DNA from: CAZPAV01 sp964584755
Lineage (GTDB): Bacteria; Actinomycetota; Acidimicrobiia; Spongiisociales; UBA5794
Direction: 5' to 3'
DNA: 31,865 bases
Assembly: GCA_964584755.1 (NCBI GenBank)
Contig: CAZPAV010000032.1
Span: forward strand, 1 to 31,865
The translations under genes were made by a program, and so were the position numbers. This document shows, piece after piece, positions 1 to 12,119 of the stretch (the first letter of the stretch is position 1; each line of letters begins with the position of its first letter). Below the pieces are notes generated by a model. It was not told where the DNA came from. It ran no database searches and worked only from the letters and a program-made list of their open reading frames with translations.

Positions 1-7
1 TGCGGCG

Positions 8-613
8 GTGGCCGAGGGGGGGGCTGAGGAGGTGCGCGGGGGGGCGGCGGGTGGGCCGGCGCGTCCCCCCCTCCTCCGGAGCCGGGGAGTCCCCTCCCGT
101 CGGCCCCCGGCCGGAGACGGGTGGTGCACCGAGACGACCCCCATCGCCGCGGTCGTCAACGGGACGCCGGTGACGGCCCCGGGCGGGGTACGACGGACGC
201 TCCTCGACTGGCTTCGGGACCGGGCCGGGCCCGTCCTCGGCACGACCCTCACCGGGACGAAGGAGGGGTGCGCCGAGGGTGAGTGTGGCGCCTGCACCGT
301 GCTCCTCGACGGCGCCGCGGTGCTCTCCTGCCTCGTGCCCGCGGCGCGCGCCGGCGGGAGCGAGATCGTCACCGTCGAGGGGATCGGGCCATCCGCCCCC
401 CATCCCGTCCAGGACGCCTTCGTGGCGTGTGACGCGGTCCAGTGCGGCTACTGCACCCCGGGGTTCGTCGTCGCCGCGGCCACGTACCTCGAGGAGACCG
501 CCGCCCCGCGCGCCGACGAGGTGCGGGCGGCACTCGCCGGGAACCTCTGCCGCTGCACCGGGTACGCGGCGATCGTCGACGCCGTCCTCGCCGCCGCGGA
601 GGTCACGCGGTGA
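8..613 (+). CDS. (2Fe-2S)-binding small subunit of a molybdenum hydroxylase (5' end uncertain)
   Basis: Electron-transfer subunit of a xanthine dehydrogenase/aldehyde oxidase/CO dehydrogenase family enzyme; it passes electrons from the molybdenum site to a flavin subunit. Both [2Fe-2S] sites are complete: the plant-ferredoxin type cysteines at 88, 93, 96 and 108 (counting from the GTG at 8) and the second cluster at 146, 149, 181 and 183 (QCGYC and LCRC). Homology begins only near residue 46 (IAAVVNGTPV). The first 45 residues are Gly/Pro/Arg-rich and do not look like this family. The frame is open to the left edge and the only in-frame starts in view are GTG at 8 and at 32, so the true start may be outside the window. 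Alternatively an indel in the run of eight G at 16-23 has joined unrelated upstream frame. It ends in a GTGA overlap with the large subunit. The function class is certain, the substrate unknown. Confidence 0.85.
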   Translation: MAEGGAEEVRGGAAGGPARPPLLRSRGVPSRRPPAGDGWCTETTPIAAVVNGTPVTAPGGVRRTLLDWLRDRAGPVLGTTLTGTKEGCAEGECGACTVLLDGAAVLSCLVPAARAGGSEIVTVEGIGPSAPHPVQDAFVACDAVQCGYCTPGFVVAAATYLEETAAPRADEVRAALAGNLCRCTGYAAIVDAVLAAAEVTR

Positions 614-2838
614 GCGTCGGGGAGGTCGTCCCGCGCGCCGACGGCCTCGCCAAGGCCACCGGGGCCGCCGTGTACCCCGGGGACCTGGCTCCCCCCGGCG
701 CACTGTGGGCCAAGGTCGTCTTCAGCGGAGTGCCCCACGCCCGGATGGTCGCCATGGACGTCGGCCCGACACTGGGCACGGACGGCGTCGTCGACGTTCT
801 GACCGCCGCGGACGTCCCGGTGAACGAGTACGGCCTGACCGTGTTCGACCAGCCCGTCCTCGTCGGCCTCGACGGCGGCGGCCGGAGCCGGGTCCCCTGC
901 GACGTGAGCCGCTGGGAAGGGGACCAGATCGCCGTCGTCGTGGCCGAGACCCCCGAGATCGCCGAGGAGGCCGCCGGCCGCATCGAGGTCGCGTGGGAGC
1001 CCCTCCCGCTCGTCCCCGACGTCGCGTCCGCGCTCGCCGACGAGGTGCTGGTGCACCCCGAACGGGGGAGCAACGCCTACGCCCACCTCCGGATCCGCAA
1101 GGGCGACATGGCCGCCGGCTGGGCGACGGCCGACGTGGTCGTCGAGGCGACGTACCGGCTCCCCCACCAGGAGCACGCCTACCTCCAGCCGGAGGCGGCG
1201 GTGTCCTACCTCGACGGCGAGGACCGCATCACCGTCGTCGTCGCCGGCCAGTGGGCCCACGAGGACCGTGAGCAGATCGCCCACGCCCTCGATCTCCCCC
1301 CGGAGCGGATTCGGGTCGTCTATCCGTCCATCGGTGGTGCCTTCGGCGGCAGGGAGGACATGTCCCTCCAGATCGTCATGGCTCTCGCCGCCTGGAAGCT
1401 CGATCGTGCCGGCATCCGGCGCCCCGTCAGGACCGTCTGGTCACGTGAGGAGAGCATCGTCGGCCATCACAAGCGGCACCGGGCGGTGGTGCGGGCCCGA
1501 TGGGGAGCCACCCGCGATGGGAAGCTCGTCGCGATCGAGGCCGACGCGACCCTCGACGCCGGTGCGTACAACTACACCTCGAACAAGGTCCTCGGGAACC
1601 TCCACCTCACCCTCGCCGGGCCCTACGAGGTCCCCCACGTCCACATCGACTCCCGGGCCGTGTACACCACGAGCGTCCCGGGTGGGGCGTTCCGCGGATT
1701 CGGCGCCCCCCAGGGCGCGTTCGTCGCCGAGAACCAGATGAACCGTCTCGCCGCCGCGCTCGGCATGGATCCGGTCGAGCTGCGGCTCGCCAACGGCTTC
1801 CGGGAGGGGAGCATCGGCGTCACACAGACCCCGCTCCCCCCGGGGGTGAGTCTGCCCGAGGTCATCGAGGCGTGCGCGGAGGCCGCCCGCTGGAGCGAGG
1901 GAACTCCGGCCGCGGCGCCCTTCACCGTCTTCGCCTCGCTCCCGCCGGCCCGGGACCGCGTCCGGACCGGCCGCGGCTTCGCCTGCGCCTTCAAGAACGT
2001 GGGGTTCTCCTTCGGGTTTCCCGAGCGCTGCGAGGCGACGATCGAGCTCCACGGCGACGAGCGGGTGGACCGCGTCGTTCTCCGCCAGGCCGGCGCGGAC
2101 GTGGGGCAGGGGAGCCACACCGCGTTCCTCCAGATGGCCGCCGAGGCGACCGGCGTCCCCCTCGACCGCGTCGACGGCGTGTTCTCGGACACGGCCGAGA
2201 CCGAGGACTCGGGGTCGGCCTCGGCCTCGCGCCTGACGTGGATGGCGGGGAACGCCATCCTCGGCGCCGCCGACGAGGCCGAGAAGCGGTGGCGCGAGGG
2301 GGACCGTCCCGCGATCGGCCGCTTCCGTTTCGTCCCACCCCCCACCGAGGCCCTCGATCCCGCCACGGGCCGAGGAGACCCCAACTTCGCCTACGGCTAC
2401 GTGGCGGAGGCCGCGACCGTCTCCGTCGATCTCGACACCGGCCATCTCCGCGTGACGTCGGTGGTCTGCGCCACCGACGTGGGCCGCGCCATCAACCCCC
2501 GCCTCGTCGCCGGCCAGGTCCACGGGGCCATCGCCCAGGCCCACGGGTACGCCGTCACGGAGCGGCTCGTCCTCGAGGAAGGACGGATCCTCAACCCCCG
2601 CCTCTCCGCCTATCTCATCCCGGGCGTCGGCGACGTGCCCGACCGCGTCGAGGTGGTCGTGCTGGAGATCCCCGACCCCCGCGGGCCGTGGGGGGCGCGC
2701 GGCATGGCGGAGATGCCGTTCATCCCCTTCGCCCCGGCGGTCGTCGCCGCGCTCCACGACGCGACGGGGATCTGGTTCGACGAGATCCCGCTCACCCCCG
2801 ACCGGGTCCTCGCGGCCCTCCGTAGCGCCGGCGTCTGA
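610..2838 (+). CDS. Xanthine dehydrogenase/aldehyde oxidase family molybdopterin-binding subunit
   Basis: Catalytic 742-residue subunit of a molybdenum hydroxylase, normal length for a separate large subunit. The start is the GTG of the GTGA overlap with the small-subunit stop; the open frame continues upstream, but only as shadow of the small-subunit gene. An aldehyde-oxidase a/b-hammerhead region occupies about residues 10-135. Molybdopterin contacts are visible at GGAFGGRE (242-249), PGGAFRGFG (357-365) and GQGSHTAF (499-506). The base-type glutamate sits in GARGMAEMPF (Glu701). The 357-365 loop carries the Phe-Arg of xanthine dehydrogenase/aldehyde oxidase types and lacks the Cys-bearing AYRCSFR loop of form I CO dehydrogenase, so aerobic CO oxidation is unlikely. 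Substrate could be a purine, an aldehyde or an N-heterocycle; the sequence does not decide. The flavin subunit is not in view and may lie left of the window. Confidence 0.92.
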   Translation: MSVGEVVPRADGLAKATGAAVYPGDLAPPGALWAKVVFSGVPHARMVAMDVGPTLGTDGVVDVLTAADVPVNEYGLTVFDQPVLVGLDGGGRSRVPCDVSRWEGDQIAVVVAETPEIAEEAAGRIEVAWEPLPLVPDVASALADEVLVHPERGSNAYAHLRIRKGDMAAGWATADVVVEATYRLPHQEHAYLQPEAAVSYLDGEDRITVVVAGQWAHEDREQIAHALDLPPERIRVVYPSIGGAFGGREDMSLQIVMALAAWKLDRAGIRRPVRTVWSREESIVGHHKRHRAVVRARWGATRDGKLVAIEADATLDAGAYNYTSNKVLGNLHLTLAGPYEVPHVHIDSRAVYTTSVPGGAFRGFGAPQGAFVAENQMNRLAAALGMDPVELRLANGFREGSIGVTQTPLPPGVSLPEVIEACAEAARWSEGTPAAAPFTVFASLPPARDRVRTGRGFACAFKNVGFSFGFPERCEATIELHGDERVDRVVLRQAGADVGQGSHTAFLQMAAEATGVPLDRVDGVFSDTAETEDSGSASASRLTWMAGNAILGAADEAEKRWREGDRPAIGRFRFVPPPTEALDPATGRGDPNFAYGYVAEAATVSVDLDTGHLRVTSVVCATDVGRAINPRLVAGQVHGAIAQAHGYAVTERLVLEEGRILNPRLSAYLIPGVGDVPDRVEVVVLEIPDPRGPWGARGMAEMPFIPFAPAVVAALHDATGIWFDEIPLTPDRVLAALRSAGV

Positions 2839-2868
2839 GCGTCGAGGGACGGCGAAGCGCCGAACGTC

Positions 2869-2874
2869 TACGCT
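2869..2874 (+). promoter_or_regulatory. -10 element TACGCT for the CLC gene
   Basis: TACGCT ends 8 bases before the ATG at 2883, with no ribosome binding site between. This spacing puts the transcript start at or beside the start codon, as in leaderless genes. No clear -35 seen. Confidence 0.6.
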
Positions 2875-2882
2875 CCTGCTCC

Positions 2883-4862
2883 ATGCCGGCGTCGTCGATC
2901 CGCAACTCCCGCCTGGCGTTCGCCCCGGGGCTGATGCTGCTCGCCGGGGTCGTCGGGGCGGGCGCCGGCCTCGGAGCCGCCGTCCTCATCCTCTCCATCG
3001 ACCTCGTCGCCGCCGGAGCTCACCGCCTGGCGCTCCTCCCCGGCCTCGGCCGGGCCTGGATGTTCCTCACCGTCCCGGCGGGCATCTGGCTCGCCTGGCG
3101 GCTCACCGCCTGGTTCGCCCCCGAGGTCGCCGGCCACGGCGTCCCCCAGATCATCGCCGCCCTCACCGTTCGGGGCGGTCACATCCGCCCGCGGGTGGCC
3201 CCACTCAAGATCGTCGCCACGGCGCTCACCATCGGTGGCGGAGGCTCGGCGGGTCGCGAGGGTTCCATCGCCCAGATCGGCGCCACCCTCGGGTCCGTCG
3301 CCGGGCTCGCCGCCCGTCTCGGCGAACCGGAGGTGCGCGCCCTCGTCGCCGCCGGCGCCGGGGCCGGGATCGCGGCGACGTTCAACGCGCCCATCGCCGG
3401 GATGTTCTTCGCCATGGAGGTCGTGCTCCAGGACCTCTCCATCCGCCATCTCCACACGGTCATCGTCGCCGCGGTGGTCGGTGCCGTCGTCTCGCACTCC
3501 CTCATCGGCGAGGCGCTCACCTTCCAGGTCCCGACGTACTCCTTGGACGACCCGTGGCAGCTCCTCCTCTACGGCGTCCTCGGGCTCGTCGTCGTCGGGC
3601 TCGCCATCTTCTACATCGAGGGGCTCGACTGGTGGAGCGAACGAGTGGGGCGCGTCGCCTCCTGGGTCCGTCCCCTGCTCCTCGGACTCGGGATCGCGGC
3701 CATCGGCTTCCTCCTCCCCGAGGTCCTCGGGACGGGCCAGGTGGCGGTCGACGCCATCCTCTCCCAGCGCATCGACGCCGCCTGGTGGATCCTCGGCCTC
3801 GCCGCGGTGGGGAAGGCGGTGACGACCCCGATGACGCTCGGCGCTCGCGGCGCCGGCGGCATCTTCATGCCCAGTCTCTTCATCGGTGCCGCCGCCGGGT
3901 CCGCGTTCGCCCAGGTCGCCACCCCCTTCTGGCCGGTCTCGACGCTGAACCCGGGAGCGTTCGCCGTCGTCGGCATGGCGGCCATGTTCGCCGCGGTCGC
4001 CCGCGCCCCACTCACCTCGATCCTCATCGTCTTCGAGATCACCGGGGACTACGGCCTCGTGCTTCCTCTCATGGCCGCCGTGGCCGTCGCCACGTTCCTC
4101 GCCAACCAGCTCCATCCCGAGAGCGCCTACACCTCCCCCCTGCTGCGCATGGGGATCCACGGGGTTCGCATGGACCACATCGACCTCCTCGACACCGTGG
4201 CGGTGGGAGATCTCGGTCTCCGCCCTCCCGTGGTCGTGTCCCCTGACGCCACGCTCGGCGAGGCGGAGGGGATCCTCCGCCGCCACCGTCTCCACGGCGC
4301 CCCCGTGATCGAGAACGGCCGGCTCATCGGTCTCATCGCCGAGTCGGACATCCTCCGCGCCGGGGGACCCTCCGACCAGGTCACCGTGCGGGAGGCGATG
4401 ACGCCCGACCCGGTGAGCGTCACCACCGAGATGCCGGTCTCCGCGGTCCTGGAGCGCATGGCGGCACTCGGCATCGGCCGCCTCCCGGTGGTCGATCCCG
4501 AGGACCCCGGCCGGCTCCTGGCCATGTTCCGTCGCGAGGACGCCATCGCCGCGTATCACCTGGCCCTCGGTCGGGCGGCGCGTCGGGACCGCCTCCCCGA
4601 ACGCGTGCGGAGACGGCGGACCCCGGGCACCGGCTTCTTCGAGTTCACCATCCCCCCGGACTCCGTGGCCGACGGGCGCAAGATCAAGGAGGTCCCCTGG
4701 CCGGAGGGATGCATCGTCGTCTCCATCCACCGGGGACACGACCTCCTCGTGGCCTCCGGCGACGTCGAGCTCCGAGCGGGCGACGCGGTCACCGCCTTCG
4801 GCGACGAACCGGCACGCCGGCGGCTCCTGGAGCGCCTCGGTGCCGGCGCCGCACCGGCGTGA
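2883..4862 (+). CDS. CLC-family chloride channel/transporter with CBS pair and TrkA-C domain
   Basis: 659-residue membrane protein. The CLC core fills about residues 10-410, with the three anion-binding loops: GHGVP (84-88), GREGS (124-128, gating Glu126) and GGIFMP (325-330). At the position of the inner proton glutamate of E. coli CLC (second Glu of IEEM) this protein has Val (AMEV, Val180), as do CLC channels, while the neighbouring Glu179 is kept. That suggests passive anion flow or altered coupling rather than classical 2:1 exchange; this is an inference from one residue. Two CBS domains follow (about 447-560), then a TrkA-C/RCK_C domain (about 583-655), both nucleotide- or ligand-sensing cytoplasmic modules. 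The ATG start is 45 bases after the molybdenum hydroxylase stop and has its own -10 element, so the two are probably not one operon. It ends tail to tail with fhs, 15 bases apart. Confidence 0.93.
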   Translation: MPASSIRNSRLAFAPGLMLLAGVVGAGAGLGAAVLILSIDLVAAGAHRLALLPGLGRAWMFLTVPAGIWLAWRLTAWFAPEVAGHGVPQIIAALTVRGGHIRPRVAPLKIVATALTIGGGGSAGREGSIAQIGATLGSVAGLAARLGEPEVRALVAAGAGAGIAATFNAPIAGMFFAMEVVLQDLSIRHLHTVIVAAVVGAVVSHSLIGEALTFQVPTYSLDDPWQLLLYGVLGLVVVGLAIFYIEGLDWWSERVGRVASWVRPLLLGLGIAAIGFLLPEVLGTGQVAVDAILSQRIDAAWWILGLAAVGKAVTTPMTLGARGAGGIFMPSLFIGAAAGSAFAQVATPFWPVSTLNPGAFAVVGMAAMFAAVARAPLTSILIVFEITGDYGLVLPLMAAVAVATFLANQLHPESAYTSPLLRMGIHGVRMDHIDLLDTVAVGDLGLRPPVVVSPDATLGEAEGILRRHRLHGAPVIENGRLIGLIAESDILRAGGPSDQVTVREAMTPDPVSVTTEMPVSAVLERMAALGIGRLPVVDPEDPGRLLAMFRREDAIAAYHLALGRAARRDRLPERVRRRRTPGTGFFEFTIPPDSVADGRKIKEVPWPEGCIVVSIHRGHDLLVASGDVELRAGDAVTAFGDEPARRRLLERLGAGAAPA

Positions 4863-4877
4863 GCCGCCGGATCCCGG

Positions 4878-6575
4878 TCAGCTCAGGCCGACGACGTCGC
4901 CGCTCTCGTCGAGATCGACACCCTGCGCCCCGGGATGCGCCCCGAGGCCGGGCATGCGCCGGATCGACCCCGTGAGCGGCAGCACGTACCCGGCTCCCAC
5001 GGAGACCTGCACCTCCCGCACCGGCAGGGTCCAGCCCCGGGGGGCCCCGAGGAGCGCCGGGTCGTGACTCAACGAGTACTGGGTCTTCGCCATGCAGATC
5101 GGGAGGTGGCCCCACCCGAGCTCCTCGTAGCGAGCGAGCTGCGCTTCCGCGATCGCGTCGAGCTTCACCCCGTCGGCACCGTACACCTCCCGCGCGATCG
5201 TTGCGATCTTGTCGCGCAGCGGCAGCTCGTCGGGGTAGAGGAACCGGAATCCGGACCCCGCCTCGGCCGCCTCGACCACGGCGCCGGCGAGGTCGACCAT
5301 CCCGGCCCCACCCTCGCCGTGGGGACGCGCGAAGGCCCAGCGCACATCCGCCGCCTCCGCGGTCCGGGCGATGACGGCGAGCTCGGCGGGATCGTCGGAG
5401 GGGAACACGTTCACCGCCACGACCGGGACCACGCCGTGACGACGCACGATCTCGATGTGGTGCCGCAGGTTCGCGGCACCCGCGCCGACGTCCTCGGGAT
5501 TCACCTCGAGGAGGCCGGGGGGCAGCGGGCGACCGGCCCGGATCCGATACTTGCCCGAGTGCATCTTCATCGCCCGCACCGTGGCCACCACGACCGCCGC
5601 GTCCGGACGGAGGCCCGAGACCCGGCACTTCAGGTTGAAGAACTTCTCGGCGCCCACGTCGGCCCCGAACCCGGCCTCGGTGACGACGTACTCCCCGCCG
5701 CGGACGGCCACGTAGTCGGCGACGATGGAGGAGCTCCCGTGGGCGATGTTCGCGAACGGACCGGTGTGGACGAGCGCGGGAGTCCCCTCGAGCGTCTGGA
5801 GGAGGTTCGGCGCCAGGGCGTCGCGCAGGAGCACCGCCATCGCCCCCGCCCCGTGGAGATCCTCGGCGGTGACGGGACGCCGGTGGCGGTCGTACCCCAC
5901 GACCGTTCGTCCGAGGCGCTCCCGGAGGTCGCGCAGGGACGTGGCGAGGCCCAGGATGGCCATGACCTCGCTGGCGGCGGTGATGTCGAAGCCCGTCTCC
6001 CGGGGGACGCCGTCGGCCGCGCTCCCCAGGCCGACGACGATGTTGCGCAGCGCGCGATCGTTGACGTCGAGGACCCGCCGCCAGGTGATGTCGTGGAGGC
6101 GAAGGGAGAGCTGATTCCCTTGGTACAGGTGGTTGTCGATGAGGGCGGCGAGGAGGTTGGTCGCCGCGGTGACGGCGTGGAAGTCGCCGGTCAGGTGGAG
6201 GTTCATCTCCACCATCGGGATCACCTGGGATCGTCCGCCGCCGGCCGCCCCACCCTTGATGCCGAACGTCGGGCCGAGGGACGGCTGCCGCAGCGTGACG
6301 ACGGCACGCCGCCCCATCCGGGCGAGGCCCTGGGCGAGACCCACCGAGACCGTCGTCTTGCCCTCGCCGAGCGGTGTCGGGCTCATCGCGGTGACGAGCA
6401 CGTAGCGGGCCCGCGGCGGACCCATGGCTCCGAGCGCGTCGAGGGAGACCTTGGCCACCTGCCGCCCGAAGTGCTCCACGAACCGGTCCGGGACGCCCAT
6501 GTCCGCGGCGACGTCCTCGATGGGCCGGGGGACGACACTCCGCGCGATCTCGAGGTCGGTGGGCATCCCGGGCAT
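4878..6575 (-). CDS. fhs: Formate--tetrahydrofolate ligase
   Basis: ATP-dependent enzyme that joins formate to tetrahydrofolate to give 10-formyl-THF, the entry of formate into the one-carbon pool. 565 residues, usual length for the family. Visible motifs are the P-loop TPLGEGKTT (67-75), the KGGAAGGG block (108-114 region), EAGFGADVGAEKFFNLKC, and the conserved C-terminal MPGLGAHPGAQ block. The second signature reads VATVRAMKMHSGK, where most members have a Gly-Gly after the His; a minor variation. Start is the ATG at 6575, 13 bases after the stop of the flavoprotein gene and 8 bases after a strong GAGGAGG. It is the last gene of the nifJ operon. No methylene-THF enzymes lie in the window, so this cannot be called a complete Wood-Ljungdahl branch; it may simply serve biosynthesis or formate recycling. 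Confidence 0.97.
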   Translation of the reverse strand: MPGMPTDLEIARSVVPRPIEDVAADMGVPDRFVEHFGRQVAKVSLDALGAMGPPRARYVLVTAMSPTPLGEGKTTVSVGLAQGLARMGRRAVVTLRQPSLGPTFGIKGGAAGGGRSQVIPMVEMNLHLTGDFHAVTAATNLLAALIDNHLYQGNQLSLRLHDITWRRVLDVNDRALRNIVVGLGSAADGVPRETGFDITAASEVMAILGLATSLRDLRERLGRTVVGYDRHRRPVTAEDLHGAGAMAVLLRDALAPNLLQTLEGTPALVHTGPFANIAHGSSSIVADYVAVRGGEYVVTEAGFGADVGAEKFFNLKCRVSGLRPDAAVVVATVRAMKMHSGKYRIRAGRPLPPGLLEVNPEDVGAGAANLRHHIEIVRRHGVVPVVAVNVFPSDDPAELAVIARTAEAADVRWAFARPHGEGGAGMVDLAGAVVEAAEAGSGFRFLYPDELPLRDKIATIAREVYGADGVKLDAIAEAQLARYEELGWGHLPICMAKTQYSLSHDPALLGAPRGWTLPVREVQVSVGAGYVLPLTGSIRRMPGLGAHPGAQGVDLDESGDVVGLS

Positions 6576-6583
6576 GGCGGGGG

Positions 6584-6590
6584 CCTCCTC
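6584..6590 (-). promoter_or_regulatory. Ribosome binding site GAGGAGG of fhs
   Basis: GAGGAGG, 8 bases before the fhs ATG and overlapping the TGA stop of the upstream gene. It fixes the ATG at 6575 as start and suggests coupled translation. Confidence 0.8.
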
Positions 6591-7595
6591 AGGCTCCGTC
6601 GGTGCCGTAGGTGACGAGCATCCTCATGTAGTCGGCCCGGAGGAACGCCTCCGGATTCGGCGCCGATCCGAAGCACATCGACCCGCGGAGCTGCTCCGCC
6701 GACTCGTACTCGTGATCCTCGAGCCACGACCGCAGATCCTCGAGGACGACCCTCAGGTGGGGCGGTCCGTGGGCGAGCAAGGCCGAGGCCATCATCACCG
6801 CGTCGGCGCCGACGAGGAGCGCCTTGAGCACGTCCGCGGCGGTGTGGACGCCGGCGGTGACCGCGAGATCGGCGTCGATCGTGTCCCGGAGCAGGGCGAC
6901 CCACCGCAGGGGGAGCCGCAGCTCGGAGGAGTCGGAGAGCTCGAGGTTCGGGACCACCTCGAGCTCCTCGAGGTCGATGTCGGGCTGGTAGAAGCGGTTG
7001 AAGAGCACCAGGGCGCTCGCCCCCGCCGCCACGAGCCGGTGCGCCGTGAACGCCGGAGAGGAGAAGTACGGTCCGATCTTCACCGCCACCGGGACGTCCA
7101 CCTCGGCGACGACCGCGGCCACGAGATCGGCGTACCGCCGCTCCACGTCGGTGCAGGTGGTCTCGGGGTCGGTGGGGATGAGGAAGACGTTGAGCTCGAT
7201 GGCGTCGGCTCCCGCCTCCTCGAGGTGGCGGGCGTACCGGACCCACCCGCCCGACGTCGTACCGTTGAGACTGGCGATGACCGGGATGTCGAGCGCGTCC
7301 TTGGCCGCGGTGACGTGCCGGAGGGTCATCTCGGTGGTCGAGGCGTACCGCTCCATGGCGGGGAAGTACCCGGAGAGCGCCTCCGCGAAGGACTCCGCCC
7401 CGTACTCGGCGAGGCGCTGCATCTCGAGCGCCTCGTGCTCGATCTGCTCCTCGTACAGAGACGGCAGCACGACGGCCGCCGCGCCGGCGGCTTCGAGCCG
7501 TCGCAGCGTCTCGAGGTCTCCCGTCAGGGGACACGGCGCGACGACGATCGGGTTGCGCAGCTCGAGTCCCAGGTACGTTCCGGCGAGCGACACGC

Positions 7596-7599
<4 letters not shown>
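6589..7599 (-). CDS. Dihydroorotate dehydrogenase-like flavoprotein, PFOR-associated
   Basis: 336-residue FMN-type TIM barrel of the class 1 dihydroorotate dehydrogenase fold. Visible are the N-terminal NPIVVAPCPLTGDL (16-29), ASLNGT (109-114), VAVKIGPYFS with the flavin-contact Lys174, and the phosphate-binding AGVHTAADVLKALLVGADAV region (249-268). The dihydroorotate-binding loop that carries the catalytic Cys/Ser (the NxSCPN type motif) is missing; the equivalent strand reads ELNVFLIPTDP. It is therefore unlikely to make pyrimidines. Proteins of this type are known beside nifJ in other bacteria, usually annotated only as dihydroorotate dehydrogenase-like. The ATG overlaps the nifJ stop (ATGA), so translation is coupled to PFOR, which points to a role with PFOR, such as electron transfer from ferredoxin to an organic acceptor. 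That role is inference. Confidence 0.88.
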
Positions 7600-11198
<3,599 letters not shown>

Positions 11199-11206
11199 CT
11201 GCGACG

Positions 11207-11232
11207 CTCCTTCGTCGGGGATCCCCATCGTA
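11207..11232 (-). promoter_or_regulatory. nifJ ribosome binding site and candidate -10 element
   Basis: AAGGAG at 11207-11212 is 8 bases from the chosen ATG. TACGAT at 11227-11232 is a candidate -10, which would give a leader of about 20 bases carrying the ribosome binding site. No convincing -35. Confidence 0.5.
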
Positions 11233-11282
11233 CGGGGGAAGACCGCCAACGGGAACGGACGAACGGCCCGGGTGGCGCGGCC

Positions 11283-12053
11283 TCAGGCGGGCTCGCCGGC
11301 GCCCGCCTCCGTGGCCGACCCTTCGGTCGGAGACGGTGCCGGTCCGAGACCGAGCTCGGCCTTGAGCTCGGCGAGCTTGGCGTCGGCCTGCGCCTCGTTC
11401 ATCGCCTCGCGCAGCTCGTCCTCGGCACCTTCCGGAGTCGCCTCGCGCAGCTCCGCCCGCGCCATGGCGCCGGCCTTGCGCCGTTCGATCTTCTCCTCCA
11501 CGTCGTCGAGGGAGGGCATCTCCGAGTCGAACGCGGTGGACATGGACTCCAGTGCGCTGTTGACCGCCTCCTGCATCTTCGCCTGCTGGAGCGCCCCGAG
11601 CAGCTCCATCCGCTTCGCGGAGAGCTCCTGGAGCCGGACCGCGTTCTGCTGCACGGCCCGCTTCGCCTCCTCGGCCTGCCGGATGGCCAGCTCGTACTGC
11701 TGCTTGAGCGACTCGAGGTTCGACTCGGCCGCCTGCAGCTTCATGGCGAGCGTCTGCGCGGTGGAGGTCCATTTCTCCACGCCGGCGGTGTCTCCGGCCT
11801 GCTTCGCCTCCTCCGCCTTGAGGATGGCTTGCTTGGCCATCTCCCGCGCCTCCCCGACGGCGTCGGCGGCCTTCTCGATCTTCGTCTCGAGCTGGGTACG
11901 ATGCGCGACGACCTTCGCCGCCTGGTTCCGCAGCTCCTGGTCGCGCCGGCGCGCCTCGTCGATCGCCATCTGGATCTCGACCTCGGGGTCCATCGCCTTC
12001 TCGCTGGCGCCCTTGAACCAGGCCTTGATGTAGGCCCACCACTTCTTGAACAT
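11283..12053 (-). CDS. pspA: PspA/IM30 (ESCRT-III-like) membrane-stress protein
   Basis: 256-residue, almost wholly alpha-helical coiled-coil protein, rich in Ala, Glu, Lys and Arg from about residue 20 to 205. It starts with an amphipathic helix (MFKKWWAYIKAWFKG), as PspA proteins do for membrane binding, followed by the family-typical DPEVEIQMAIDEARRRDQEL. PspA/Vipp1 proteins bind stressed or leaky inner membrane and polymerise on it. The last 20 residues are a Pro/Thr/Gly-rich flexible tail. The ATG is preceded by GAGGGAG at 7-base spacing and by a sigma70-like promoter in the gap to the upstream TPM-like gene, so it can be made alone or with its neighbour. I see no actinobacterial PspM/PspN or ClgR next to it. 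Confidence 0.9.
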   Translation of the reverse strand: MFKKWWAYIKAWFKGASEKAMDPEVEIQMAIDEARRRDQELRNQAAKVVAHRTQLETKIEKAADAVGEAREMAKQAILKAEEAKQAGDTAGVEKWTSTAQTLAMKLQAAESNLESLKQQYELAIRQAEEAKRAVQQNAVRLQELSAKRMELLGALQQAKMQEAVNSALESMSTAFDSEMPSLDDVEEKIERRKAGAMARAELREATPEGAEDELREAMNEAQADAKLAELKAELGLGPAPSPTEGSATEAGAGEPA

Positions 12054-12089
12054 GGGAGGTCTCCCTCGCGTCGGCGGATCGACCGGGGG

Positions 12090-12119
12090 ATTCTAGGCAC
12101 CCGGCCCGGCGCCGGTCAG
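12090..12119 (-). promoter_or_regulatory. Candidate promoter of pspA
   Basis: -10 TAGAAT at 12090-12095 and -35 CTGACC at 12114-12119, with an 18-base spacer. The -35 overlaps the TGA stop of the upstream TPM-like gene. Followed by a leader of about 30 bases with the ribosome binding site GAGGGAG. Confidence 0.6.

Noticed and set aside
442..609. Upstream extension of the large molybdenum subunit into the small-subunit gene
   Set aside because: The extension is Arg-rich shadow of the iron-sulfur subunit; the family start fits the GTG at 610 in a GTGA overlap.
610..2838. Form I carbon monoxide dehydrogenase large subunit
   Set aside because: The active-site loop is GGAFRGFG and has no Cys-bearing AYRCSFR motif.
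2868..4739. 623-residue open frame on the minus strand opposite the CLC gene
   Set aside because: Low-complexity Asp/Glu/Gly/Arg composition typical of antisense shadows at high GC; the CLC protein on the other strand has complete family motifs.
4863..4877. Terminator between the convergent CLC and fhs genes
   Set aside because: Only 15 bases lie between the stop codons and no stem with a T run is visible.
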